Shown here in pieces: positions 1 through 11,267 of a DNA stretch of 64,000 bases; the stretch's first letter is position 1; every line of letters begins with the position of its first letter. The stretch covers positions 20,604,159-20,668,158 of the forward strand of contig OX393580.1 in assembly GCA_947652605.1 (NCBI GenBank), written 5' to 3'. The DNA is from Elmis aenea. Lineage: Eukaryota > Arthropoda > Insecta > Coleoptera > Elmidae. The notes under the pieces were generated by a model. It was not told the DNA's origin. It made no database searches and saw only the letters and a list, made by a program, of their open reading frames with translations. The translations under genes were made by a program, and so were the position numbers.

Positions 1-165
1 CGAGCGCGAGCGCGGAGCGCGAGTAGTCTGTAATTGAACGTCTGAGAACGTCCGCCGGGAGCGAGCGCGGAGCGCGAGTAGTCTGTGATTGATAAAAGAG
101 AATTGTTATCACCCGTGCAACGCCGCGCCGGGTAAATCGCCTAGTACATATATAATAAAATAACA
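1..165 (-). repeat. CpG-rich dispersed repeat, probably non-LTR retrotransposon or SINE piece, cut by window edge
   Basis: Reverse complement of the repeat at 35445-35724. Both carry a stem-like motif (ACCCGG then GTTGCACGGGTGA), the stretch AATTCTCTTTTATCAATCAC, and tandem copies of GACTACTCGCGCTCCGCGCT. The strong CpG content contrasts with the AT-rich surroundings. No coding sequence is visible in this part. The other copy ends in a CAAA-type simple repeat, as non-LTR elements often do, so a LINE or SINE 3' region is the best guess; the clade cannot be told from this. Confidence 0.6.
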
Positions 166-261
166 AACCGACGCAGAATAAAAATAAGATAGGTAGAATT
201 CTCTAAACGTTTTTTTAATTATACTCTTTTTTTGCTAATATTAAACAATTTTTTTTTTTTT

Positions 262-327
262 TGCGGCCCACCTAAAGTCAAACCTTGTTTGTATGGCCCA
301 AGTTAGCCATTGAGTTTGACACCCCTG
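262..327. mobile_element. hAT element end fragment (GTTTGACACCCCTG terminus)
   Basis: Ends with GAGTTTGACACCCCTG, the reverse complement of CAGGGGTGTCAAACTC, a terminus typical of many hAT transposons, preceded by the usual GGCCC-type subterminal motifs. Its other end is not visible, so this is a fragment or an element cut by older insertions. It abuts the foldback that starts at 331. Confidence 0.5.
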
Positions 328-330
328 CTC

Positions 331-1217
331 TACAGGGTGTTTCTTAAGTATTGCAAAAAATTTGGTAGGTGATTCCTTATCAAAAATTAAGAGGGGTCTT
401 TCATATGAAATGTTTTCCTTAGACGTCTCCTTTTGGAGTTACACCCCCTAAAGGGGAGCGGTAAAATTGGGTTTTTATTTTATTTCTCAAATTTGGATAA
501 ACGTAGGCGAATGATATTTGGTAGATGTTTTAAACTAATCTAAAGGTTTTCCATAGTAATATTTTTAATCATCTCCCACCTTCACAGGGGGCTGAAAAGT
601 ACGACCACTGTTGGTTTTTTTATCAGAACATTTTTCTGGGTTAAAATTTTGCAATAATTTTTTTTTTAAATCTTTATTTATTTAGAAACTTTTTTTATCC
701 TTTAATTTTTTTCGTAAAACCTACCGTTTTTGAGTAAAAAATAAAATAAATTAACATGAACCATCAAATATTTCAAAATAAAACTATTCATTTTGGTGGT
801 TGCCATGGTTTGTTTACGTTCATATTAGGTAGAATTGGCGGGCGTTGGAGCATTGTCGCCGCGTCAACGTCTAAATGAATTATTACAACCGTCAGTTCTA
901 CCCAATATGAACATAAACAAACCATGGCAACCACCAAAATGAATAGTTTTATAATGAGATATTTGATGGTTCATTTTTATTTATTTTATTTTTTGTGGGA
1001 GATAATTAAAAATATTACTATGTGAAACCTTTTATTAAGTATAAAACATCTACCTAATATCATTCTCCTACATATATCCAAATTTGAGAAATAAAATAAA
1101 AACCTAATTTTTCCGCTCCCCTTTAGGGGGGCCTAACTCCGAAAGGAGACGTCTAAGAAAAAAATTTTATATGATAGACCCCTCTTCATTTTCGATCACC
1201 TCCAGAATTTTTTTTGC
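331..1217. mobile_element. Palindromic IS630/Tc1-like foldback element (family with TACAGGGTGTTTCTTAA end), right tip missing
   Basis: Starts TACAGGGTGTTTCTTAAG. The left arm (331-600) returns inverted at 960-1217, including AGACGTCTCCTTTTGGAGTT, matched by AACTCCGAAAGGAGACGTCT. The last ~25 bases of the right terminus are lost. The same family is present complete at 32963-33645. No transposase is recognised; a second palindrome (727-990) sits at the centre. The long perfect-match arms could fold into a hairpin if transcribed. Confidence 0.7.
727..990. repeat. Inner palindrome nested in the 331-1217 foldback
   Basis: TTTTGGTGGTTGCCATGGTT at 793 onward returns as AACCATGGCAACCACCAAAA at about 921. 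The loop carries a GC-richer core (GGCGGGCGTTGGAGC). It may be a separate MITE inserted at the palindrome centre or the original loop of the foldback. The homologous element at 32963-33645 lacks this core, which favours insertion. Confidence 0.5.
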
Positions 1218-2795
1218 ACCGGCAATTTTTATATTTCTTTTTGAGGTTATAATATCCAACAGAATTTTCAATTACCATATATTTCGTTTTTTCAAGATTC
1301 ATGTATTCTGAATCCTGGTCGTCTATTGCCAAAATTATTTGATCGTCGTCGAACAAAAGTGAGTATATGTGTTCTTCGCCAACTGTAATTCCCATAGCGT
1401 TGCATTTTCTTGACCATAAGTTAAGAGCCGTATTTGAATATAGTTTTAATAATATGCCCTACTACTTACACCCGTGAGGGTAGATAGGCGACATGGATTA
1501 AGTAAATTAAATAATAATGGGGACATTGTAGATTCCTGATGTACACCCTAATTAATGATAAAATTATTCGAGTAAGACTTTTCCATCTTTATAGAACTTT
1601 TTGCGTTTTCGTATGGTTTTTTAATGGCATTTACATAATTATATCCCATGCACATTTTGGTTTTCAAGTGTCTCTTATAGTTTGTTTAAGGGGACAGAGT
1701 CAAAGGCATTATATAAGATAAACTTTTAAAATTACTTGCGGTGAAAGGTTGAACACCAATCTCTTATCTGAGTTTGGCTATCATCATACTTATTGTTATT
1801 TTATTTATAGCAGCTCCAAAGATCAAGGTAGCTCCTTCCAAAGCATTCTCCCAAGTTGCTTAATAAGAACATTCTTCTCCTACCAAACTTCTTTTGCCCT
1901 TAATATTTTCTTGCATTTGAACTGTCAAAAGCGCATTTTCTCCTTCGCTGAGAGGATATTATTATCTACTGCATGTAATTTTAAATGTTTTTTTTTTTTC
2001 AGAAAACCTTTAAAATGTGGTAAGGTTGTATAATATCGTTTACCAAATTTGCAAACATTTAATGTTATGTTTTAAGAGACTACAAAGTTTTCTATGTACA
2101 CATGAAATGCATAGTTTTACTATAGTGCTGTTTGAACACCACCGATTAAAATTACCACTTCTGGCTCTAAATTCACCCATTCGTTACTTCTGCTTTAACT
2201 CTTCCCAGCAGTTTCTGTAATCATGTACAGTTTTTATTTATCACGGACGAAGTTAGTTCCCAAAAAATCTTAAATCAAAGTGCATAAATACTTTTAAACT
2301 GCAATATGCACACAGCAGTGAACACGTCTGTAAATAAAGCAGGACAGCATTTTTAGTTTGTGAGAAAAGCAGCACGAAGGGTATTTTAAAGTTAATTACT
2401 TTTTTTTCTAAACTACTACTATTTATAAGCAAAGTTTCCCTGCTTTAAAGTACCCGTACAAAACTGTTGCCATAAATACGTTTTGCTGTAAAGTTTATCC
2501 AGCAATAGCCATCATTTTGTCGAACATTATTCACCTTTTTGTTTTAAATAAATTGTAGGAGAGCTTCCTTTTCTACTGGTGAGAAAATTGAGGCTTATCG
2601 AACGTATCTGTGAGTTGTGAGATACTGCAGCTACTCTGGGCAAATTCAACCAGTAAATAACTGTTTATGTTGGATGGAAAGAATATTTCACAACCAAGAG
2701 AGTCATAAATGATTAAATAATAAATTAATCAAAAAACGTTTCTTTATCGCTAGAATTGTCTCCAACTATTTTCATGTTAGTACACGAAGTTTTAG
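1218..2795. other. No gene recognised
   Basis: AT-rich sequence with only short chance ORFs and no splice-supported or family-recognised coding signal on either strand. Confidence 0.5.
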
Positions 2796-2799
2796 GCCA

Positions 2800-3215
2800 A
2801 TTTTAAACAAACCAAAGGTGCATATGCATTGCTTAGCCACTTTCATATTTTTAGAAAATAGGATGGCCGTTGCAAAACTTTTGATTTATTACTAAAATAA
2901 ATTTAAGGCTGTACATTTGGATCTGTTTTAAACATTTTGAAGAGCTGTAAAAAATTCTTTTGGCCTGTTTTTAAACTTACTAAAATTAAAATTTCTGCAA
3001 AATATAAAGATTCTTTCAAAAATTTAAATTTTTGCTTAAAAAAATGCTGTTCTTTATACTTACATTTTTTTAAATATAGAAGAGCTGTAAAAATTGTTTC
3101 AGGCCTTTTTTTGAACAAACTAAAGCTGGAATGCATAGCTTAGGGAGAGTGTCTACAATTTTCAACAAATATAAAGATAATCCCAAAACTATCGTTTTTT
3201 TTCTGAAAAAACTTG
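2800..3215. repeat. Diverged tandem repeat units (~180 bp), same type as 6350-8760 and 13960-14783
   Basis: Recurring phrases such as GAAGAGCTGTAAAAA, CCTTTTTTTGAACAAACTAAA and AATGCATAGCTTAG come back at intervals of roughly 150-190 bases. The unit resumes after the foldback, at 4905-5010. Highly diverged, non-coding. Confidence 0.4.
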
Positions 3216-3224
3216 CAAGGTAGG

Positions 3225-4893
3225 TACACTTTACTTTTATTTTTAGATATTTTTTTTAGATAAATGAAATATTAGTCATATGATATGTGTAAAAAACAGG
3301 ATTATTTGAACATTATGTACCTACACTATTTTGTTTAACTTCCTGTTTCGACGGAAATGACCCAAACTTTTTTATTCCAAACAGAACATTCTATATATTT
3401 TTAATTTTTATATTTGTGGAAAAAGGAAGCAATATTAAAAAATTACACTATTATGGTTAATTTTTATAACTTCAAATAATCTTTGACCGAAATTTTATTT
3501 GAGTGTTAAGTGTGCCGTTACCTGCATAAATTGAATTTTATTATTTCATCAAGTGTCCAAAATATATTTTTGTAAATTTTAATAGGTCATTCTAAACAGA
3601 TGAATCTTCCTTAGGTGTAAACACATTTTACTGTGGTTACCATTGTTGCTATTGAGATTATGATTGTTATTAACAAAGGTAACCACAGTAAAATGTGTTT
3701 ACACCTAAGGAAGATTCATCTGTTTAGAATGACCCATTGACATTTAGGTTACTTTAATTAGTTTTGAAGGTTGTAGAATCGGTATTTTGACAGAAAGTCA
3801 ACTCTTTTAAAAGTTTGAAATGGAGCGGTACTGGTATATGCGGTTATTTAAATAGAGTATTTTCTGACGAATTTAACAATAACTTATATTTGTGTTGAAA
3901 GGCTGTTTCAAAAACTTAAATTATTACTAAAACTTATTAACATATCCTCTTAATCGGTAGATACTGTGGTTAATATCTATAGTAGTTGAATATAAAAGAA
4001 CGATATTTTTTTTGTTGCAGTTAAGCTCAGTGTATTAAGATTAACAGGCTATATTAATAAGTTTTTCATACACATTCTCGATTTTATGAATTATTTACAC
4101 AAATTTTAAAATTTCAACAAGTTTTTTGAAAGAACAAAGTTATGTTGGTTACCAATCTAAAAAGCTAATTTTTTGTCTGTCTGATGGTGTAAAAATCCAA
4201 TATGGCGGCCATAAGAAATAAAAAAGTTGACTATCGCAACTTGGAATCTAGAAGGCTTAGAAAATTTCTGTTGACGTCATCAAACCCAGGACGGTCAAAA
4301 ACGTAAAGTTACCAAGTTTAATTGAAATAGCGTAAATGGTAGGGAAGATAATAATATTTTTCTAAAATCACATTTTTCTGTTTTTTTTGTAATAAATCAA
4401 AAACAAATCAAAATATCCAGGATTTCTTTTCAGATTCTTAATCGTCATAAAATGTGCAACTTTTCTCTAATTTAACCGACCTTGTATCTCTTACCGTTTC
4501 CAAGATAGCAATGGTGAGCATCGAAAAAAGCACCGCCCTGTATAGCTATATAGCAATTAAAATTTACAAATACGTTTTTCAGACACTTGTTGACGTAATG
4601 AAATTGAATTTATGCAGACCACGGCCCACTTAACATAAAAATGTTCTTCCAAAAATTATTTGAGATTACAAAAATTAACCAAAATTACACTGTCTTATCC
4701 ATAATTGCTTCCTTTTCCAAAAATATAGTAATATATTGGTTGTTCCATTTAAAATAAAAAAGTTTGGGTCGTTTCTGGTGAAACCGGAAGTAAAATATTT
4801 ATTATATTGTTAATGTGTTCTAATAATCCGGTTTACAACACATATCATATGACTAAAACTTCGTTCATCTAAAATTAAAATAAAAGGGGTGTA
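3225..4893. mobile_element. Palindromic TACA-ended foldback element with a nested MITE
   Basis: The left arm (about 3225-3590) is mirrored by 4555-4893: for example TAGTCATATGATATGTGT at 3272 against ACACATATCATATGACTA at 4838, and ACCTGCATAAATTGAATTTT against AATTGAATTTATGCAG. Ends are GTACACTT and GGGGTGTA, flanked by TA. A reversed TACAGGGCGGTG end with the GATATCTTGGAAACGG-like inner motif lies at about 4490-4542, so another element of the superfamily may be inserted in the middle. No transposase is readable. Confidence 0.6.
3595..3734. mobile_element. 140-bp MITE with near-perfect ~58-bp inverted arms
   Basis: GGTCATTCTAAACAGATGAA at the left is mirrored by TTCATCTGTTTAGAATGACC at the right, and the match continues through ACACATTTTACTGTGGTTACC. 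The loop is about 25 bases. No clear target duplication was seen. It lies in the left arm of the 3225-4893 palindrome and is not mirrored in the right arm, so it inserted later. Confidence 0.75.
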
Positions 4894-5011
4894 TCAGAAC
4901 TCAGTTACACCCGGTATAGTCTTGCAACTTTTTCAAAAACTTTGAGAAGCTGTAAAAAGTCGTTTTAGACCGTTTTTGAACGAAATGCATTGCCAGGCCT
5001 GGGATTTAAGT

Positions 5012-6349
5012 GCAATATTTATCTAGTACACAAAATTAAAACCTTAGCTCTTTCACTAAAATAAACGAGATCCCAATATTCACACTCAAATTTACATTAG
5101 CGCCAGAAGTTTTATATTGGTAAATTTTTTATGAAAGATCTCTCTAAATCACAAGTTATCTTAAACAACGAAATAATAGCATCACTTAAAATAAAATATG
5201 ACACGTCAGTGCCTTTAGCTGATCTATTATTTTATTTTCCGAGTCCTCAGCTTTTTCTTTCGACTATAAATTGCATCTCCAAACGTTTCAGGCTCAAGGA
5301 AAATAATTTTGTATAAACTGCGACACAAAATGTTGTTTTTATATGCTTAAGCGGTTAAATCGTTTTCAGTAATTAATTAATTAAAAATTAAAAAGAACCG
5401 CTACTGCGAATTTTTCTGTTATGTTTTTTTAACACTATTTAACTAGTTTTTAAGTGCTAGAGAGCAGCCATGTTTGTTCTTTTTTTAAACGCATTTATAA
5501 TTTACGATTCGAGGCTTTGTTTTTGTCTCGGCTTCATTTAATTCCCGACGCTGCTAGCAATTCACAGTATTAAACACTTTTGTGGTCATTAACATAAATA
5601 AACCAGAATTGTTGCTGCAATGCAGAGTTTAAAAACGCAATCGTTTAATTAATAGCGTTTGTTTTTTGTCCTAATGCAGTTGTCACTTGATATTTAATTC
5701 TAAATCACACAGAAACATACAGCAGTTAACACATAAAACCCTGTAAATCACTTGAACCACACAAGCGTATTCCCAAGTTCTTTAAGGTCTCTGTATACGC
5801 GGGATCTTTATTCACGGATACAAAGGAGTGCCTGTGTACATGTACATAATTTTTTTTTCTTCATCTAGTTGCAAATCCAGTTTCGCCAACTAAGCTGGAT
5901 TTTCGCAGATGTTTTCCCAACAAAATTATTACACAAAGTAACGTTGACATAAAATATGTAATTTTACAAAGCAACATCTTTGTCACTCACGTAAAATATA
6001 TCTGCGAACCTACATAAAATATTTTAGAAGTGCTCTTAAAGAGCTTTATTGCAGCCTAAGTCTGCTACTCATAAATGTTAACGAAATGTAACGTAGAAAA
6101 TATATTCCATACACACTAGTACAAATAAAGTATTCCATACATTTTAAATGACGTTTTACAGGTAAATCTACATTTCTATTTGCAAGTGTAGGTTCAGTGT
6201 TTGCCTCCTCACTTTTATTTTTTAATTTTAAGCAACATTACCAGCACTTTTTGACTAACCCTAAAATAATTTTGTTCAAGTTTACTAGTAATAAATTTTA
6301 TTTCAATAGTTTTTTAGGAGAAAAATAATTTTAATCAGTTTTTGTACGT
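5012..6349. other. No gene recognised
   Basis: Sequence without a recognised coding segment. The short ORF at 5131-5316 (61 codons) has no family resemblance I can name. Confidence 0.45.
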
Positions 6350-7036
6350 TTAAATAGCTGCGATACATTGCAAAATATGTGTTAAACACTTCTACAAACA
6401 TTAAAGCCAATTGCATAATTTCTTAATTTTTAAGGAAAAAAATTTAATTTAATGATATTAGTACCTACACTAGGAAACATTTTAAAAAGTTTGAAGATTT
6501 ATAAAATAGTACATTAAAACACTAATGTCATAAGGCGACCTTTTGGTGCACGAGTCCAAAGTCCAAAGTCAAAAGCCTTATGACACGTGTTTTTTATAAT
6601 ATTTTTTCTATTTTGCGGTTTTTCAAACTTGGACTCGTGCGCCAAAAGGTCGCCTTATGACACTAGTGTTTTACTGTACTATTAACCGATTTCTTAGTGT
6701 TTTATTAAATTGCTTTGTTTATGTTTAGCATTTTTACAAACTATGAAGCAAATTGCAAAATTCTTAAAATTTTGAAAAACAAAATTCTAATTGTATACAC
6801 TTGGCAAATTCTAGTTGATTTTTGAACGTTTTGATAGTCATTATGCATTATCAAGTATGTCTTTAACATTTATACTAACGATGAAGCCAATTGCAAAATA
6901 TTTTAAATGTTGAGAAACAAAATTTAAATGGTATAGGTACACCAGGCACTTTTATAAAAACTGTTAAGACCTATGAAATAAATTTCCCAATGAGTTTTTA
7001 AACATTTTAATAGTCATTATGCATTGCCAGGATGTA
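6350..7036. repeat. Diverged ~180-bp tandem repeats
   Basis: Phrases like GAAGCCAATTGCAAAAT, TAGTCATTATGCATT and ACAAAATT recur roughly every 180 bases (about 6365, 6715, 6840, 7010), and continue at 8410-8760 after the nested transposons. A 175-bp MITE (6507-6681) interrupts them. Non-coding. Confidence 0.45.
6507..6681. mobile_element. 175-bp MITE with inverted repeats
   Basis: Termini TAGTACATTAAAACACTAAT and TAGTACAGTAAAACACTAGT (read inward from each side), followed by GTCATAAGGCGACCTTTTGG on both arms. The arms are about 60 bases with few mismatches; the left arm contains a short duplicated phrase (GTCCAAA twice). No ORF. Confidence 0.75.
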
Positions 7037-7140
7037 TTATGGTGCCTGTCCACGTGAGAGTAAACTACTCTCGATAGCAGCGTCGCCAAGGATACAGCCA
7101 ATCGCGAGTTACTCTCAGGGGCTGTATCCTTGGCGACGCT

Positions 7141-8359
7141 CAGTGGCGGATTACCGCACAGGCGCATGAGGCGCGCGCCTCGGGCCTCGGCAAAAAGGGG
7201 CCTCAGAATCGTTGGGTTCGTCATCCACAAAAACCAAAATTAAATTTTTATTGTCTGTTAATATAAAAATTATAAAATAATAATTTTAGGCAAATTGTAA
7301 TATCTTCTAAAACCTATTTTCATAGTGGGTATTGTGTAATAGCCATTGATGCCAATTTAAAAAAAAAACATGTTAAATTAAACAAAAATTATAGCCAATT
7401 TGGTTCCAAATCGCCAAAACTTGCAACCCTGCTTGCATCTGATTACAGTGCACTGCAAGCCGATGTACTGTACAGGGTGGTCCAAATTTGATGGGATTAC
7501 ATGGGCATCTCGCTTAATAGTCAATATAGAGAAACGGTAAGTGTACAAAAAATGTGCAGTTTTTTGGGACAAACTCAGAATTGTTGTCAAATATAGTCTA
7601 TCTTTTCCGATTTTCCTTTGTTTTCACAACCTGCTTTTTGTTTCTCATCTTTAAAAAATTTTAAAAGCCTTTGTAACTTGCGTATTATTGAAAATAAATA
7701 CATCAACCCTAATGTATTTGGAAAAGGAAAAAATAAGGAATTTAAATAGGTCATAGCCAACTATAGCTTCCATTTAAAAAAAGGTGAGTTTGTGCAATAC
7801 CTTTTTAACGGCGAGCGTAAAATTTTTTTATTACCTACTTGCAAAATCTACATAAAAATATCTAAAAATAATCTTTATACACTTTTTCGATATTTAAAAC
7901 AATAAAGGAGGTATGACACATTAAAAATATAACAAAAAAACAGTTTTTCATTAATAATTCAAAAACCGGAAATGATAGAATATTTTTGAAAACTGTTTTG
8001 AGTTTGTTCTAAAAAAACTGCACATTTTTAGTAATTTAACCGTTTCTCTATCTTGACTATTAAGCGAGATACCCATTGTAGTCCCATCCAATTTGGACCA
8101 CCTGTATTGTATGACGCAGAATTTTACAGATTTTTTACCTGAGATGGGATTTTTTCTTTTAAATGGGAATGTCATTTTTTTTCTGATACCTGAGAATATT
8201 TTTTTGTTTCCGTATTTGATTTTTGTGTTTGTTTTTGTTGGTTCTAAAAATAAAAAACGTTATGATTTTTCTGCATTGTTCATTTTAGTGAACCAACTTA
8301 ATAGAGGGCCTCCAGATCAGGTTGCGCCTGGGGCCCCACAAAATCAAGATCCGCCACTG
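7141..8359. mobile_element. Non-autonomous hAT element, 8-bp target duplication GCGACGCT
   Basis: Ends CAGTGGCGGAT and ATCCGCCACTG, flanked by identical octamers GCGACGCT (7133-7140 and 8360-8367). GC-rich subterminal parts (GGCGCGCGCCTCGGGCCTCGG on the left, GGTTGCGCCTGGGGCCCC on the right) fit non-autonomous hAT elements. It sits inside the MITE at 7040-8406 and carries another element at 7473-8104. No transposase ORF. Confidence 0.85.
7473..8104. mobile_element. Palindromic IS630/Tc1-like foldback (TACAGGGTGGTCC family), innermost of three
   Basis: Left end CAGGGTGGTCCAAATTTGAT and right end AATTTGGACCACCTG, each bordered by TA. The arms share GGGCATCTCGCTTAATAGTC / GACTATTAAGCGAGATACCC. 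A second copy of the family is at 44383-44914. The middle is AT-rich and no transposase is recognised. Confidence 0.8.
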
Positions 8360-8409
8360 GCGACGCTGCTATCGAGAGTAGTTTACTCTCACGTGGACAG
8401 GCACCATTA

Positions 8410-8760
8410 AACATTTTAACAAACAATGAAACCAATTTTAAAAAATTTAAAATTCTACGAAGCAAAATATAGTTTTAGTCGGTTTCTGAACTACCTACTT
8501 TGTAGTTTTTATGTATCTATTTGTGTTTCAATATTATTACTAGCAATGAAGTCCATTACACAATTTTTAAAATTTTGAGGAAAAAAATTGAAGAGTATAC
8601 TTTGGTACTAAACATTTGGCAAATTTGTAAACACTTTTTAGAGCTACCAAAACAATGTTTTATCGGTTTCTGAACGCATTAGTAGTCTTTATGCATTGCA
8701 AACATGTTGCTTAATATTTTCATAAACAATTTGACCTATCCTGTAACTAGTTTTTAACTT
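8410..8760. repeat. Continuation of diverged ~180-bp tandem repeats
   Basis: Contains the same phrases as 6350-7036 (TAGTAGTCTTTATGCATTGC, GAAACCAATT, GAAGTCCATTACACAATTT), interrupted by the nest at 7040-8406. Confidence 0.4.
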
Positions 8761-9539
8761 TTTATGGAACCAAATCGCATCAGATGAATTGAGCTCCAGG
8801 AAATTTATTTCTTTTTAAACAGTCAAGTAAATCCATCCATTGATATTGGTATTACGTTATTCTTTTCCCTGCATTTGACAGTGCATATTATCGTGTATGC
8901 ATGCCTGGAAATAAATCTTATTATTTGTGTTATCCGCAAAAACTGTACCATCTGCAAAGTTTTCATGGATTATTGAGCGGAAATGCATTTGACGTTATAT
9001 GTCTTCTTGAATTCCTTAGCGATGTGCTTCAATGTAAGATAGGTAATCCAAACTTTTTTTTTTTTCAGAATGAAACTCAGTCAGTAAAGCAATGTAATAT
9101 GTAGGTTTCAACATGAAGAAGATGTGAATTCCGGATATGTTAGATATAAAAGAATGATTAAATTAGCAGAAAAGTGTGCTTATAAACTCTTGGTAAGAAT
9201 CTAGATTCAAAATGTGCCTAGTTCCTTAAACTTAAAGCTTAAGACACTTAAATATCAATTTTGATGCATAAAATTCTTATTACGACAGCTAATTATTAAG
9301 TAATTTACCTAACCATAAAATAGACGTAGGTCATTTATTTTCCATATTATATCTCATTTAGTTGTTTAGGTTTAGATCACTTTTATACTTGCAAATATAT
9401 TGGCGAGCCTTTCCTACACACCGCTACTCCGTATAATTTTTGATCCATGGCCAAAATATTACAACATTTCTGTACTCGTAGCCGTATTTAAAATAATAAA
9501 GTTAATGTTAAAAAACATAAACAAATGAAGATAGCTAAA
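8761..9539. other. No gene recognised
   Basis: No family-recognised or splice-supported coding sequence. A short ORF at 8901-9104 has no recognisable similarity. Confidence 0.45.
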
Positions 9540-9812
9540 ATTTGTTGACATATTTCAAATCTACTCAAAAAAGTGCCCCAATAATGTCAAAAAGTATTTT
9601 GAGTGGGATTTCAAATAAACAAGTTTTAAGCAAAAATTAAAAACCTGATGTGTTTTTTTTTATTAATAGCGCAAAAACAATTTTTTTTCCAAGATTTTTT
9701 TATAGATCACTTGCTCTTAAATCATAGATCCTTTTGAACCATTTAACCAACTCTGTATTTCTCACCGTTTGTGAGATCCCAATGCTATTCACCATAACTG
9801 AGGCATCCTGTA
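9540..9812 (-). mobile_element. Solo end of a TACAGGATGCC foldback-type element
   Basis: Reading leftwards from 9812: TACAGGATGCCTCAG, then GGGATCTCACAAACGGTGAG and AAATACAGAG. This is the order of motifs also seen at 58493 (TACAGGGTGTCC, GGGGATCTCGGAAACCGTTA, GAAATACA). It shares its border TA with the element at 9811. The opposite end is not evident, so the left limit is approximate. Confidence 0.5.
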
Positions 9813-11267
9813 CAGGGATTCAAATTCGAGGGCGACCATGGGAATCTCGTTTATTATAATAGCTAGAGTATAAGTTTAAATTCGGCAATGTTGCTAAATT
9901 TAGTGCTCAATAATAATCTGAAGAGAAATGGGAAATACGATTTTTGAAAATAGTTTATAACTTCTTTAGAGAACGAAATATTTCAAATGTGTAAAAACAT
10001 TGCTTAAGCAACTTTTTAAGCCGCATCGGATAGTAATCACTAATTTATTCTAGGTCGATTCGTCTCTGTTTTGTAATAACCAACTTAATTTTTTTATGAG
10101 CGCAATTTTTGCTATTTACATAATCAAATAGCAATCATTTTTCTGAATTCTTTGATGTATCACACATGGTATTTTACTTGTTCATTCATTGTCAAATTTG
10201 AAAAAATGAGTTTTAAACAACAACCACGATAAATCAGGTAAGTCGGTCATTGTAGTTGTTGTTTCCATGACAACCAATCAACAAACTGAAAGTTTTGAAA
10301 GTCTTTTACTTGTCTTATTAATAAATTCGTAAAAATGAACTTTAATAACGAAGTAAAACGCGATTTGCTGCGAATTTCTTATACTATTCTTTTCAGTTTT
10401 GTTATACTTTATCACATGCTTTTAACAAATTTACTTAATTTTCTGTTTACAAAAATAGTGTTTTTTCCGGATCTGCTTGTAATAAAAATGTTTTTGTTTT
10501 ACTTTCATCTGAAACCTTTCTGCCATATTATCTTCTGGGTTTGGCAAAAGCCCCATATTTCCCCAAGTAACTGTCCAACGAACAAAAATATGTGTGCGAG
10601 GGTTGTCTTCTTTTTGGATATGTTTCTGCATTTATCGTTGACATTCCTATTCAATGAATAAAAAATTCGCAGCATATCGCGTTTTTCTTCGTTATTAAAG
10701 TTCATTTTTTACAAATTTATTTATGACAAGTGATAGGCTTTCAAAACTTTTAGTTTGTTAATTGGTTGTCATGGAAACAACATAAACTACAATGACCGGC
10801 CTACCTGATTTATAATCGTTATTGTTTAAAACCCTTTGTTTTAATTTGGACAATTAATGTGAAAATATAACATCTGTGATACATCAATGAATTTAGAAAA
10901 ATAAATGCTAATGGATTATGTAAATAGCAAAAATTGGGCCCATAAGAAAATACAAAATTGGTTATCATAAAACAAAAACGAATCGACCTAAAATAAATTA
11001 GTGATTACTATCCGATGCGGCTTAAAAAGTTGCTTGCGCAATGTTTTTACACATTTGAAATGTTTCATGCTCCAAAGAAACTATTTTCAAAAATCGTATT
11101 TCCTGGTTTTTTCTACATTCCTCGGATACTGTTTGAGATATTTTCAATTTCTCTTCTGATTATTAATGATCACCGAATTTAGCAACTTTGCAAAATGTAA
11201 ACCTATAATCTAGCTATTATAACAAGCGAGGATCCCATGATCGCCCTCGAATTTGAATCACTCTGTA
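9811..11267. mobile_element. 1.46-kb palindromic IS630-like element made of two head-to-head 5' ends
   Basis: Both termini read inward TACAGGG(A/-)-type ... CAAATTCGAGGGCGA; the right end is ...TCGCCCTCGAATTTGA...CTGTA. The arms are about 550-570 bases, including AATCAGGTAAGTCGGTCATT mirrored by AATGACCGGCCTACCTGATT. Both arms lead to the same ATG context, ATGAACTTTAATAACGAAG, at 10335 (+) and 10705 (-). The short centre holds a transposase N-terminus on the minus strand. The palindrome therefore looks like two copies of one element's 5' region joined head to head. Confidence 0.8.
10497..10705 (-). pseudogene. N-terminal fragment of IS630-like transposase (DUF4817-like HTH region)
   Basis: Begins MNFNNEEKRDMLRIFYSLNR. 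After one frameshift the continuing frame reads YPKRRQPSH ... YLGKYGAFAKPRR, the pattern (YPxRR ... L ... GxF ... RR) also seen in the transposase at 59348-60357 (YPERRQSGR ... NNGSF). This is the DNA-binding start of the protein only; the DDE catalytic part is absent. The opposite arm (+, from 10335) has the same start, MNFNNEVKRDLLRI, then diverges into non-coding sequence. Confidence 0.6.

Larger units (their letters stand above)
7040..8406. mobile_element. Outer MITE (PIF/Harbinger-like, TTA duplication) split by a nested hAT element
   Basis: The two ends are TGGTGCCTGTCCACGTGAGA and its inverse, flanked by TTA on both sides (7037-7039, 8407-8409). The inverted match runs through AGTAAACTACTCTCGATAGC and AGCGTCGCCA. 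Removing the inner hAT element restores a ~150-bp near-perfect palindrome. A 3-bp TTA duplication fits PIF/Harbinger, but no transposase is present. Confidence 0.8.

Noticed and set aside
10335..10661. 108-codon + strand ORF as a membrane protein
   Set aside because: Hydrophobic text comes from reading the antisense of the transposase fragment and the palindrome arm.
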